Below are positions 23,231 through 35,700 of a DNA stretch of 64,000 nt, piece after piece. The translations under genes and the position numbers were made by a program. Location: positions 4,339,570 through 4,403,569 of the forward strand of contig VZQC01005070.1 in NCBI GenBank assembly GCA_009823505.1, read 5' to 3'. The first letter of the stretch is position 1. The number at the start of each line of letters is the position of its first letter. The notes under the pieces were generated by a model. It did not search any database and was not told the origin of the DNA. It worked only from the letters and a program-made list of their open reading frames with translations. This stretch comes from Rhizomys pruinosus. Taxonomy: Eukaryota; Chordata; Mammalia; Rodentia; Spalacidae.

Positions 23231-24615
23231 GGAAAAGCTTTTGTAAATCTGATATTTGATTATCATCTTTTCTTTCGATAAGGTTTAAGCTCTTTTGGCA
23301 TTAGCCAACAAATGGTAGACACTGATAAAAGTATCCATAAAAATAAAAATATATCAGTTTTAACTGACAACAATATAACTCTGTAAGCATGATAATAGCT
23401 TAATTTGATGTGTGTTACACTACAGGAAAAGTTTTCAGAGAAAATGACTCCAAAGTTGATCCAAAGTTTGTAAATTCACTATGAGAAAAAAGAGAGGGAA
23501 AAGAAGCAGATAGAATAGGTTGACTAGAGCTCCTAGGTTGCAGACATCATAGAGTAGGGAATAAGAAGTTCTAAGTACCGCAGAAGAGAAGAAGGCACTC
23601 AGGAAAAGTATTGTGGTAGTCACTGTCATGTGGTTGAAGGATTTCCTGCTTTGCATTTAGATCAATGAACAGCAATTGAACACTGTGTGTGGATATATGG
23701 ACACGTACAGAGAGAGGAGGTTCATATGTTAGATTTAGGAGTTTTCAGTGGAAGAGAATCAATTTGTAGGGGAAAATATAAGATTTGTTTCAAAGCTATG
23801 AGCAGTGATAAGAAGGATCGCTTATCTCTTAATCACTCCCTTTCAGATCCCTACTAAGCTACTGATTTATGCTTCATATTCAGTGGTTTCCTTTGTAAAA
23901 AATCAATTATCTTCTGTAGAACTGATCACTTGACTAGCTGCTATTGTTCCTGATGCTTTAAAATGAAGTCAAAATAGTTCTAAGCACAAATGCTGAGTGT
24001 TATATAATCCACGAGCTGACTTCCCCCCACACCCTATCCTCTCACTGTCTTATTGATGAAATACCTATATATTCTATTTATAGATCTACTTCTTCTCTGT
24101 GAAGTTAATCCCAGTAGAGAAATTTTTTCATCATGTAACTCTGTAAGTCTCAGTAGGAATGAAAATCTGGAGGCAGTTAAAAGTTTTATTCAGTTCCAAA
24201 TCAATTGTTCTTAGTTCTGTTCCTGGAGTATGTCAACTTTTCAGCAATAGGATATTATCTTCAATTTCCGGGAGGCAATCAAGGCCTGTGAAAATAGCCT
24301 GTATTATTTTTAGAGTCTCTTGGACAACTTTGACCAGTAACTCAAGGGGTGGTTTCCCTTGCCTGGCACTGCGAATTTTGCTATATGGCCTTGAGACTTA
24401 TACACGCATAGGAATGCACACGCATGCACATACACAGACACAGACACACACTGCTTAAGCTCTCTTATTAGCAATACAAGGCACACACTGATAAAGAAGT
24501 ATTCAGAAAAAATTTAAACAGACTTCACTGTGGAACCTGGAATGCTGAGTCAGCATCCTCTCTCCTCATACATATATTGTATGTGTAGTTTCCAGGAAGC
24601 TTATGAAATTACACA
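23230..24615. other. Intergenic DNA without recognised gene
   Basis: Ordinary AT-rich sequence with a short CA-type repeat near 24,420-24,450. The 99-codon frame at 24,159-24,458 runs into that repeat and has no visible domain. Confidence 0.6.
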
Positions 24616-24617
24616 GT

Positions 24618-24765
24618 TCCAGCCAGGTGTGGTGGTTCGTGTCTTTAATCCTAGCAGATCTTTGTGAGTTCAAGGCCAGCCCAGTCTACAGAGGGAGTTC
24701 CAGGATAGCTGGGGCTACAGGGAGACCCTGTCTCGAAAAGACCAAAAAAAAAAAAAAAAATGAAA
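24618..24765 (+). mobile_element. B1 SINE
   Basis: 'gccaggtgtggtggttcg' start, 'ttcaaggccagcccagtcta', 'gggagaccctgtctcgaaa' and poly-A. An internal deletion removes the 'cttgggaggcagagg' block. Confidence 0.95.
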
Positions 24766-24779
24766 GAAAAGAAATAATA

Positions 24780-25326
24780 GCTCCATTTTTATACCATCTA
24801 AGTATTATTTATCTATCATTCTTCTTTCTCCCCCTTCACGTACTCCTCCCTTCCCACTTAGGCTATTTCTCCTTTCCTCATTTCACTCTTGATAATTTTA
24901 TTCCCTACTACCCTCCTTTCTCAAACTCTTTGTTCCCTTCTTGCACATGGTTCCATTCTATTTTCCTGACTTCTGGGGTTACTCCATCATATATAGTCAC
25001 ACTTAAGGATTTGGAGCTAGAATTTACAAATGAGAGAGAACATGCCTCATTGTCTTCCTATCCTGGATTACTTCCCTTGATATAACAGCTTCTACTGCCA
25101 TCCACTTAATTAAAAATTTCAGATTGCATTTCTTTTGCAATTGACAGAGCTCCATTGTGTAAATATACCAACTTTCCATAATCCATTCATTGGATCAGGG
25201 GCCTTTAGGATGTTTCTCTTTCCTAGCTATTGTGAAAAGAGCAACAATAAACATGGCTAGATGGTATCCCAGTAGTAGGAAACTGAGTTCTTTCACTATA
25301 TGTCAAGGGGTAGATCACTGCGTATA
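24780..25326 (+). mobile_element. L1 3'-end-like fragment
   Basis: 'tccattgtgtaaatatacc', 'cattcattggatcagggg', 'ctagctattgtgaaaagagc' and 'aataaacatggctagatgg' follow the order seen in a common rodent L1 3'-end segment. It stops at the N at 25,327. Confidence 0.5.
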
Positions 25327-25327
25327 T
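25327..25327. other. Single N: assembly join
   Basis: One ambiguous base. L1-like sequence stops immediately before it and a 200-base purine/G-rich tract begins immediately after it. It is best read as a join placeholder, not a variant. Confidence 0.8.
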
Positions 25328-25530
25328 NAAGGAGGAAAAGAAATGAAAAGAAAAAAGGAAAGGAAAAGAGAAGTAGAAGGAAAAGAAAGGGAGGGGGGAG
25401 GAAGAAAAGGGGGGGGGGGGTGAGGGAGGAAGGGAGAGAGAAGAGGGATGGGGGGGGTGGGGGGGGGGGGGGGAGGGGGGAAAGGGATAAAGGGGGAAAA
25501 GGAATGGAGTGAGATGTAGAAAAATGGATT
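25328..25530. repeat. Purine/G-rich low-complexity tract
   Basis: GAA/GGA repeats give way to long G-runs (25,410-25,480). It is the source of the poly-Arg/Gly and poly-Pro/Leu/Ser frames here. It lies at one end of the lower-quality block. Confidence 0.95.
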
Positions 25531-28500
25531 GAAAATAAAAAAAGATCGAATAAGGAAGATGAGACCAATGATAAGAATTTAAGAGAGGGACACAATAAAA
25601 ATGAAGAGGAATAGTAAATTGGCATGTAAAAGACTAAAACTTCCTAATTATGTATGATTTAACAAAATGTGTATAAAATGAATGGGATTTCTAAGCAGAA
25701 GAGAAGCGAAAAATGAGCAGACCACGACGTGGAATGGTGAAGTAAACTGAAGACATAGTGGACACAATCTTCTTGTATAATTTGATCCAGCTTGAAGACA
25801 GGTTTTATTCCCCATGGTGACTATTCTAGTGAATTCCACAAAGCAAGCAAAATCCTTGGTTGCAGGATTTCTTGCATTTCTTCAGTTCATTCTGGAGAAA
25901 TTGAGGGTGGGCAAATATCAGATTACCACAATTCATGCATTTTGTCACCTCACAATCTCCATTTTGGGTTTATAGTTTCCAAATAAATGGTTAAGACTTT
26001 AGATTTTGCCTTAGCATGTGAAATCCTTGAGTTTTATTTAATTTTACTTTATGGTTTAATCAAGACAGGTAAAGAGGCCAAAAATGATTAATCAGAAAGG
26101 AGTCAGAAAAGACTAACTTGCATTTTTTTTTATGTTATAAATTCTTAAATTTCCAAGGCAATTACTCTAATGGGTGTTTTATAATGACTAATTTTACTAA
26201 TCCTTCAGAGAGGCTTCATTACAGATGAAGGTGTAAAGACTCAAAAATGGTTAATATCCTAGTCCAGATGAAACAGACAGCATTGGAGAGAATAAATACT
26301 CTGAGTTCATTACATAAGGTCATAGAAGCTCTGGAAGAAATTAAGTCTTAGAGAGGTAAAACTACAGTGTGATCCAAACACATTTGCTCAATGGGACAGA
26401 AGGGAATTTTCAGAGCTCATGTACTAACTCCAAAGCCTGAGACCTCAACTGCGTGGTTCTAACTCCCGGTCCACGCAAGAAAGAATGATGAGAACCTCCT
26501 AAGCAAGGGCAGTTAAGATGATTAAGATGCCGCAGCGGCGACAAAGGAAACCGTCATGGAGAACGTATAAAACACCATTAGTGTTTTTCTTATAAGAAGT
26601 TATTTTAGAACTTCTAATCACTGGGGTAAATATAAAGAGACACTTTTTGACTCATTGTACCTACACTCATTTTATGAAAGTCCGTTTGTCCCCGTCGGGT
26701 CAAACGCCTGTTACGTTTCAGAGCGGTTGACTAACGCAGATTCCTTTGTCCCCTGCTCTGCCCATATTTTTGTTCTAATGCCCTGTGCTCCCTGAACTGA
26801 ATTAATTTAATATTAGCTTAAAGATGTCAGATAAACAGACTTTGTCTTGTTACTCCAGTGGATTGTACATTTTATGACATTTGTTGAGCCCCCATAACAG
26901 GTTACACAAAGTCTAACTACCTCCCACATCCACCGCAACATCCCCTGTAACATTATCTAAAAATTTTATGTAAGACAAAATTTCCCTTTAATCATGTAAA
27001 TGAAATTGGAAAACAGGTATCTCCTTCAGTGTCGTGGACTTTTCACCTGCAAGTAACCCCGGGCCGACCCCAAACCCCGCCCACCACTCAATTACTATTT
27101 TTTTAACGTCTTATTCTTCACTCGTTAAGGTCAACAATTTAAGAGGTTTCACTTCAAAACGTTGGATGACAAAAGGTGCCGGTACCAAAATTTTTAGCCC
27201 ATTAAGATAGTAAGCTGTTACACAAAATATTCATTTATCCAATACGAAAGACAACAGGAGTGGAGGAAGGAAAGTGCCCCAATGATCGATTGATTTGGAG
27301 GGATCTACTACCAGATAGCAATGGGCCCGTTGAGATCGATAATGATATTAAAATTGTAAATAAATTAAATAGAGAAACTCAATGTTTACATTTTAGTCTA
27401 ATGGTATTAGGGTACATAATAATATTGAATCATAATAATCAAATAAAAAAGAAAAGGTGAAAAGGCCATGTACTATCTTTCTATACATTTTCCCTAGAAA
27501 TTTTTTCATCAATAATTAATCTTTATTTTTTTCACATAAATTTTTTTTTTTTTTTTTTTTTTTACATTTTTTTCACTTTTTCACTTTTTTCTCTTCTCAT
27601 TGTTGAGACCCAACCTCCTACCTACCTTCACTTATGAATGTCCTAGAATATATCTTATTTTTTTTCTCTTTTTGTCAGATTATATTACTTTTCATGTATT
27701 TTTTCCCCCACCCACCCCCCACCCCCTTTTAAGTATCATGCCGGCCAACATCTATTATACATTTCCATCCCACAATTCATTAATATTGTAACATCGTATA
27801 TATTCACTTGAGTCAACTCTGATCATTCTTCAAATTTTAATAAAAAATACCGCTCAGGCATAAGTTCCTCACCGCAAGACTGCAGTCTCGAAATTTACAT
27901 AACCTCCCCAAAGCAGATAAAGCATTGCTCTGCAATGGTTCCTATCAGGGGAATCCGTATCCTCATTTAACCATCATAGTTGGTTATCACAGCAGCAGAA
28001 TCCTTAAAAATAACTTTTCCAGGACACTCAATCCTTCAGAGAGAAGAAACCATTGTAGATTTTGTAAATAACTCTCGGCACAAAACAAACCAGAAAACTA
28101 ATGAAGTGGGATATGTTTAATAATCTTTGAGAAATTAGCAAACATATGTGTGTAAGTTTTTTTTTTTACTAGTTATGGCAACCATGTTGAAGAAGCAAGA
28201 TCTCTTTCATTTTTCACAAAGGAAGTCCTAAAACACACTAACACTAACACACAAACACAGTGACCTACTGTTCATATTTTTGCACAAATGGAGAAGTATT
28301 AGGATGAAGTATGGGGGTTTTTGAGGATGGCAGAACCAGGGTTTGCATGTTTTACACATACAACTAAAACACTACATTTGTATTTACACTCAGTTTCAAC
28401 AGATCCCATTAATTTTGTATAGAGAACAATAATTCAAACAATCATAGCTGAATCCTATAAGTAGTAGCTTTCTCCTCTGCTTTTCAGTCCAACTGGCCCA

Positions 28501-28750
28501 GCACATAATACAAAAGCCATGCTTTCCTCAAACTCAATACTTTACCAAGTCGTGTTTTTGTGTATGTGTGTTGTTTTGGTTTTTGCTTTGTTTTGTTTTG
28601 TTTGTTTTGTGATTGTTCTTTTGGTTTCCTTTCAATGTCTCCTTACTCAACATTTTCCACTGACTATGTCTTGACCTAGCTTGGATGCATTGTCATCAAC
28701 TCTGCTCACACCCTTCCTGAAGATATAACTCATTAAATGAAAATGAAAAA
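25531..28750. other. Intergenic DNA, quality declining after about 26,450
   Basis: 25,531-26,450 reads as ordinary AT-rich DNA. From about 26,450 the texture changes: there are more CpG and odd short words, and no recognisable repeat. 27,540-27,800 is a T/C-rich tract with long T-runs. No gene is seen. Confidence 0.5.
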
Positions 28751-28756
28751 AAAAAA

Positions 28757-28930
28757 AGCCGGGTGTGGTTGCACACGCCTTGCATCAGAGCGCTCAGGGG
28801 AGAGAGAGGACAGAGAATCTCATGAGTTCCAGGCAACAGCCTGGTCTATATAGTGTGAGTTCCAGGACACTGGGCTACAGGCTACTTGTCTCGAAAAAGA
28901 ACAAAAAAAAAAAAAAAAAAATTAAAAATT
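28757..28930 (+). mobile_element. B1 SINE, degraded
   Basis: 'gccgggtgtggttgcacacg' start, 'gagttccaggacactgggc', 'cttgtctcgaaaaagaac' and poly-A, but with many short indels compared with other B1 copies here. This is more like base-call error than age, since start and tail are crisp. Confidence 0.85.
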
Positions 28931-29587
28931 AAAAAAAAAATGAAAAGAAGTCACCATGCCAGGACTTTCCCTGAGTTTTTCAAATCAAGGAGTTGCAGTA
29001 GGTGTTTATTCCATACCAGCATATTTCCTTTGGTTGCTTTTTGTTCAAACTGTGGTAGGCTTGTAATTTTGGTCTAGAAGTTATTGTTTGTTAGTTGCTG
29101 ATCAGATTTTTAGAATAGTTTACTGTGTCTTTGCGATTTCTTTAAGAGATTGCATCACCAGGAATATAACACAGTCATAGGCGGATAATAGATTCCATAC
29201 AGAGTTGGTTGTGTTAACAGCAAAGTTGTATAATAAAAGGTACAGTCTTCAGTAACAGGTCTCTGTGTGTAAAGTATGATTTTTACAGGATGTGGATTGG
29301 CAAAAGAATGTCTATTCTCTCACCTTGATAGCCACAAGAAATTATTTTCAATTAAGACATATCCTTTCCCGAATGACATCTCAGGAACAATTTGAAATAG
29401 TCTTTGGTGGACTTTTGATGTTCAACAAACACGTAAGTCCCCAGAGCAAACATCGTTTGCCCTACTGTGGATGCTAGAACAGAACTAGACAGGGAAAGTA
29501 AACTTGGTTTGGGGATGAAAAACATCTGCGGATGATAATGAATCTGGAGAAAGCAAAAAGGGTTAGAAACCATTAATAATTAAAGTA

Positions 29588-29830
29588 TATGGGCTGGAGA
29601 GATAAGCCTAGCAGTTAAAAGCGACAACTGCTCTTGCAAAGGGACCCGGGTTCGGGGATCCCAGCAACCCCATGGTGGCTGAGAACCTTCTTTAACTCCC
29701 AGTTCCAGGGAATCCGACACCCCCTCTTCTGACCTCTGCTGCTTGGAAACGACACGGGTTGCACAAACCTACAGGCAGACAAGTACATTCAGCAATACAC
29801 ATAAAATAAAGAAATTAAAAATTAAAGTTG
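29588..29830 (+). mobile_element. B2-type SINE, indel-rich
   Basis: 'gggctggagagataagcct', 'gggacccgggttcggggatc' (B-box with inserted bases), 'ccccctcttctgacctctg' and an AAATAAAG tail. Single-base insertions in homopolymers are typical of raw long-read error. Confidence 0.9.
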
Positions 29831-30419
29831 TTGAAAGTTGGAATTCTTCATTAATCACTAACAGATCTTATGGATAGGTAACAATGATTTTAAAGAGAAT
29901 ATAATACTTTGTATGGTGGGCAGTGTTCGGGTTTCTGTGATGAGTCTATTTCCTCCCACTACTTCAAGCAAACAGGTCATCTGGAACTTTGCAGAGAATG
30001 AATGATGATTTGCTTGGACTTAGGATGCAGTGGTGGGCCAATGTGATCACGTATTAGATGGTGTTAGGAAAACTGTTGCAAGAAAGTAACTCAATTTACT
30101 GGTATGGGCTTTGGAGATTAATAAAAAAGCCCAATAACCAAGGACTCACCAGGGCCTTCTAAAACCCAGAAATGTCCTCAGTCCACAGCCAATAGAAATC
30201 TCAGACTTAGTTATACACATGCATGGGACTGAATTCTGATGAGAACCAAATGATCAGCAAATGTATGCTCACCTAGAGCTTCTAATGGGAACACAACTTT
30301 TTAGACTTAGATTTCTGTCTTGTGAGACTCTCAGCAGGACCTTCTAGCCGACTGAATGGACATTCCTGCCCTGCAATAACTGAAGAGGATGTTTAGATGT
30401 GAGTTTTTGTTTTTTTTTT

Positions 30420-30680
30420 TAATTTTTTTTTTTAATTTTATTGAGTTCGGTATGTGTATGAATAGTTACTGGCTGCATAGCAGGTATGGGTGCACCCGTG
30501 GTCGTTGCAGCCGCGGAGGTCAGAAGAGGTATCGATTCACCCTGGAGCTGGAGTCCTCCCGGAATTGGAGTTTTAAGACAGTTTTTTCGGCCGCCATCTG
30601 GGGGCTGGGGATCGAACCCGGGTCCTCGGTAAGAGCGGTCGGCGCTCTTAACCGCGAGGCCATCCTCTCCAGCCCCCAAA
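30420..30680 (-). mobile_element. B2-type SINE (left arm)
   Basis: Antisense copy with inserted bases: 'ggtcagaagaggtatcg', 'ctggggatcgaacccgggtc' (B-box complement) and 'ggccatcctctccagccccc'. The mirror copy is at 62,160-62,475. Confidence 0.93.
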
Positions 30681-30799
30681 ATGGTGATAGTTTTAAGAGC
30701 TAAATGTTTGTTAAGGCATGGAACAATTTTCCTACTTCTGGTCAAGTTTTTAGGTGCTAATCAAAAAATTCATCAAACAGTTCGTAATTTCCATTTGTA

Positions 30800-30845
30800 G
30801 GGTGTTTGTGTGTGTGTAGTGTGTGTGATGTGTGTGTCTGTGTGA
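30800..30845 (+). repeat. (TG)n microsatellite (left arm)
   Basis: TG-rich run mirrored by the CA/ACA-rich run at 61,980-62,030. The two differ in length and composition. Confidence 0.9.
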
Positions 30846-31332
30846 TGTGGTAAAAAAACGCCAATGAATTGTGACCATGTTGTCCCAGATTTTTAATGGG
30901 ATTCTGAGCAGGTAGGGAGAAGTATTGACACTTATAGTTTGAATTACAGTTGAAAACAATTTGAAACATGATGATGGATGATTCTATAAATGAATATCAA
31001 TTTCCTGTACATTATGACCTGATCGCCCTATTCATGATTCTTGAAATACTAAATGAGTATACCTAAATTGCCAATAGTCATTTTCATAATAGTAGGGCAA
31101 TGGCAATGTAAATCCAGTACAATAACATCAAGAATCATTGCTTACATGTTGACAAAGTTATTATTTATATGAGTTTAGATGTATTGTCATGAAACGCACC
31201 TTACATATCGCCACCCTCACTACCCTACCCCTGATCAGAGACGTCTCTTGTTCCATTATAAACTTCAACTAATCACCACCTATTTGTGCCCTGACATTCG
31301 CGACCCCCCATGCCCAGTCCTCTAATTACTCT

Positions 31333-31569
31333 GCACTGCCCGTACTGGGCCTATCTTTGCCAAAATTTCTTATGACAAGTCGAGAAGGAAAGCCATAGCT
31401 GTTATTAAGCTGTGCCTGTCTCTCATTAACTCCAGTGTTATGAGCCAGAATCCTGTGTATACCTTTTTCTACATGTCCCCAGCACATTTCCTGAGAGTTT
31501 CTTACCACCCTGAAAAAAGGAAGGTATTTGGTGCTTGTCTACTGTATAGCTCTTGGATTCAGTCTTAAA
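31333..31569 (+). other. Short open frame conserved in both arms, unknown
   Basis: A frame of about 75 codons (with residues such as 'GPIFAKISYDKSRRK' and 'FLRVSYHPEKRK') reads without a break and ends at a TAA near 31,567. The mirror copy at 61,234-61,485 keeps the same frame for most of its length although neighbouring sequence in both arms is full of indels. I do not recognise a family. It could be a fragment of an old retroposed coding sequence or chance. Confidence 0.3.
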
Positions 31570-33719
31570 AAAGACGCCCGTTATTATTTACATGGCGTGA
31601 TGCCCTGACCGACTGACGACCAACACAGGCCTGAGATTTTATACTCCTCATGCACTGATTAAGTAGGGCGTGTGGTGCGATCCATCTGTGTCATTACCAC
31701 CATGAACTGTAAGGGAACCAATTCAAGTAAATGAGCAAACAAAAGAAATGTAAAGAACCAGTAAGGAATAAGCTCCTTGGGAAAATAATGCTTTTTTTTT
31801 TTTTTTTTTTTTAATTTTTTTTAATATTGTAGATTCTGTAACCAGCATTTTGGGGGTTTTGGAGGAGCGACCCTAAATGCCTGCAAGCTGTTCTCATTAG
31901 TATACTAAACTCTAACGACAACTAGTCCTGCCAGATACACCCACAACCTCCACCAGCTCCACAATGAACCACACCCTCTATGGTGTGTGTTCCTTTTGGT
32001 CACGGCTTCTATTTTTTTCATAAGACACCCACTATGTTAATCACTTCCCTGTATCAAGTTAAAAATCTCAGTGACAAACCAGTGCTAACTAGCATGTGTC
32101 TGCATGTCACCAGAGGTGTCTGTGTCTGACACTTCCTGGAGGACAGCCTATAGTTAAGTAGCGCTGAAAGGCACCACAGGCATTAGAGCAAATGTGTGGG
32201 GGGCAATGAACAACAATGGGGCAAAATCAAGCTATTTGAGCTAATGGCTGATGCTGTGTTCAGAGTATTCTACTTGTGCCATTCATATCACCATGGCTAA
32301 GCTCGCGTCAGTGTTTGCAGAATAGAGCTGCTATTTTAGAGTTTTGTAACCTGGCAATAGAAATTGGCTCCCGGCAAAAACTTGACATATAAGACGAAGA
32401 CCATCAGCAAGAAAGAGTGATTTCCTGAGAAATCAGGATTTTGATTGGAAGGGGGGGTGGTTCAAAACCCCGAAGGTACTGGATCTGTTTTGAGTGTTTG
32501 ATATTCCATGTCACACTGTTCAGATTTCTGAAACTCCAGAACACCAGCTCAGACTTGGCACAAAGACGTCCCTGGTCAAAGGGAAGAGTATTTTTATGGG
32601 GTTTGTTTAATTATAATTTTTGCAGAGTTCCAACAAACTGGAGCCTTTGATCTGGAATAGTTTGAAAAGTGAAGTATTTGTGTAGTGTGGTGGATCTAAA
32701 TATTCTTTGTCTTCGACTCTCAATGACGAGTTTTTTCGTATAAATGGTACAATAAGACGCGGATTTTAAAAATTCCTTGCTTTAGAGATGTCTCCTTCAC
32801 TTGTAAAAACTCACTTGCTCAAAGTTTACACCCTAATATAGATCCAGTGTCAGAACTTGCAACCTTGCCTTTTCGTTTGTGGTCAGATGGTAGTCCTAGA
32901 AAAACTCCCAAAATTGACACAAGGGCAATAAGTGCATCCCTTAGATTTTTTCCCAGAACTTGACGATAAGACCGCTTTATGCTTGAACGCGGGAGACAGA
33001 TACTTAATTGAGAAGGTAAGGAGACTTTGGATTTGGAACAGAGGTTCGCTAGGAAATGACCTTGTGAAGGCCACAAGGTGGGCTAGCGTCTCCATAAAAG
33101 CATTGGGCGAGCACATATGGCAGCAAAAAACCCTGCTAAGGGAGAACATCAATCAGTGGATCACAACAACACTGAAAGCTTAAAAATTTATATACAAATA
33201 ACCCACAATGATTTGGCCCTATTTTGGGAGGAGGCGATCAAATAGCTACTTGAATTTGAGGATTAAAGCCCACGCAAGAGAAAAAAGAAAACCTCATCCA
33301 ACTAACTGGATGGCCAATGTCATAGATATGGTAGAAATCCCAAGGCTCTAATATCCACTATACTATTATAATTTCTCACTAAGTGCAAAATATTTATCCT
33401 TATATTACAGTTAAGAAGCCTCCAAGTTAGCACACTCGGTCATGAAAGAAACTGTGCTTTTGTTGCATGCAGAGACTATTTTTATTACAATGTACCAAAG
33501 TGCCACACAGAGATAGTCTGTGAATTGCCCAAGCTTTAAGTGGTACATCTTAATCTAACAATGCAAAAACCTCTACACCATGAAGGTTCCATTCAATATA
33601 AAGGTGTAAAGAGAGGGCCCAACTAATTAATCGCTCAACTATCATTAATTAGCTCCCCTTAGCACCAGAGGGCTCCGAAGTACAAAAGAAAATCAAAAAA
33701 CAATGGTCAAAATGCCACA

Positions 33720-34300
33720 ATGAGGAGATCCTTCATACCATCAGTCCCTGGGGACAGGACGCTATATATTGTTTCAATCACCAAAAGCTCAGAAATCACT
33801 GTGGAGGGGGAGGGGGGGGGCGGGCAGGGTTATGTAAGAAGACATAGATTAAGGTGATGACCAATTTAAATATTCCTACAGGATCCTGGGACTGTGCTCA
33901 TGTGAACCTACAGCTTTGCCTTAAGCTTGTCACACGAACCTAAGGAAAAATATCAAAACAGAAAGGACAGAAATCCAGAATTGAACCTGAGAAAATGGGC
34001 AGCGACCACACTTAATGAAGAAATATGGGCCAGCCGAGTGGAAAAAAAAGCTGATCTTCATGAAATGAGGGACTCGGGATAGGCGGACAACTAAACCTCA
34101 GTATGATGAACAGTTGAACCCTGAAGGAACATCTGGATCATTAGGATTGACAAAAAGTAGAGCTAGACAATGAGCTCCATTGGGTGGAGACTGTGGGAGG
34201 TTGTCAGTGGGGAAGGGGGTATGAGTTTAAGATGGATAGAGATGTCCTGTGTGAAACACACAAAATTCAATAATGAATATCATGACACATACATAATATA
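33720..34300 (+). mobile_element. L1 3' UTR-like fragment (left arm)
   Basis: 'caatggtcaaaatgcc', 'ccctggggacaggac', 'ctcagaaatcactgtgg', a G-run, and later 'tgggaggttgtcagtgggg' and 'acacaaaattcaataatga' follow the L1 3'-end layout seen at 13,205-13,805. The mirror copy is at about 58,200-58,860. Confidence 0.5.
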
Positions 34301-34479
34301 TAAAGTATATATGTTTATGTATGTATGTGTATCCTAGTAATATTTTCAAAAAATAAAAATTGTGATATATAAACTGTACATAGTCTACAAGCAAATCTTT
34401 GATAAGAGTTTTTTAGATTTAAGAATAAATGGCAATCTAACCAGAACTATAGACAAAGATGTCCCATTATGGGACAAAA

Positions 34480-34700
34480 TATCTGTGTGGGATAGCTTTT
34501 AGTGTCAACTTACACACCTGGGTTGAGGAGCCTCGTTTGAAGGGGGGTCACAGAGAAGCAGCCAGGGCTTGGCAACCTGTGAAGAGGTCAGCGAAAGACC
34601 ATTGATGGAACAGTTGGCCCATCAGTGCAAGTGAAGACCCCGGGAGTGCAGGGGTCATGGAGATCAAGCTGAGTCTTGCCCGAAGGAGCGGAAAAAATAT
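34480..34700 (+). repeat. Rodent interspersed repeat fragment (left arm)
   Basis: 'gtgtgggatagcttttagtg', 'tcaacttacacacctgggtt' and 'gaggagcctc' match the start of the repeat also seen at 35,255-35,700. Its mirror at 57,700-57,930 is severely degraded and has an extra G-tract. Confidence 0.6.
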
Positions 34701-35254
34701 CACAAGAGCGCCTTGGTGAGGTGGCATTACCCAAGAAGGGGAGGAAGAGAATCCGTTTCAGAAGAGTCCGGGAAAAATTCCCCATATGGCGACCCAGTGT
34801 AGTGTTTCGACTGCTGGTTACCAAAATTAATGTGATCACCAACCATAACAAACCGCAAGGGTTGGAATGGGAGTCGGCACTGGGGGTCTTCTATATGACT
34901 TGGTGCCACGGTCAGGACGAAGACTGGAGAAACCCTGTGGAGCCCAGAAGATGTGAGTCCATGTGGATACCAGCCTTGATCTACTTTCTTTCTTGTGTTT
35001 TGTTTTTTGATTTTCTGAAGTCTTCCCTTTGAAATAGACAGTAGTTATTTTTTGTATTTACAGCCCTGCCCACAGCTAAGAGACTTTTTTTTTTTTTTTT
35101 TTTTTTTTTTAAGTGTTTGGACATTTTAGGACTGTGGGGCTTTTTAAGTTTGACAGTCCTTAGGTTGTGATTAGTGTTAACATCTTACTTTGGGGATAAG
35201 AACTGGAAAGGTTGGTGGTTGTAATAGTGATGTGTTTTGTAGGTTGACAAGGTT

Positions 35255-35700
35255 TCAATTGTGCTGGATAGCTTTAGATGTCAACTTGACAACACCTGGG
35301 TTGAGGGACCCACAATTTGGGAATTGGCTCCAATTGGATTGGCCTGTGGCACACATCTGGGAGTATTTCTCTTGATGGTCAGCCGTGGGGGAGGGCCCAG
35401 CCCACAGTGGGTGGTGCCACCTTGGGCAGTTTGTTGTGTACTTTATAAGATGTCAGGCTGGGCATGGGGCAGGCTGGGCATGGTCCAGAGGAGCAAGGGA
35501 GTAGGTAGCATTCCTCCATGACCTGTTCTTCAGCTCCTGCCCTTCCAGGGTTTCCTGCCCTGAGTCCTGCCTTGTGATACCTGTGATGAATGGTGAACCA
35601 GGAGATGTAAGCTGATAAACCCTTTCCGTCTCCCCTTCCTTTCCTTTCCTCCCCAAGTTGTGTTGGTCACTGTGTTTTATGTCACAGCAAGTGGAAGACA
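35255..35700 (+). repeat. Rodent interspersed repeat (possibly L1-derived)
   Basis: 'gatagctttagatgtcaact', 'ggattggcctgtggcacac', 'gggagggcccagcccacag', 'cctccatgacctgttcttca', 'taagctgataaaccctttcc', 'ttatgtcacagcaagtgg'. This block order is very common in rodent genomes. The 86-118-codon frames through it are incidental. Its mirror at 56,380-56,815 is barely recognisable. Confidence 0.7.

Noticed and set aside
25190..25625. Frames rich in Arg/Gly or Pro/Leu/Ser over 70-109 codons
   Set aside because: Direct products of the purine/G-rich low-complexity tract next to the N.
32883..33183. Frames of 83-89 codons on both strands near 33 kb
   Set aside because: No frame is preserved in the right-arm mirror (about 59.3-59.7 kb) and no domain is visible.
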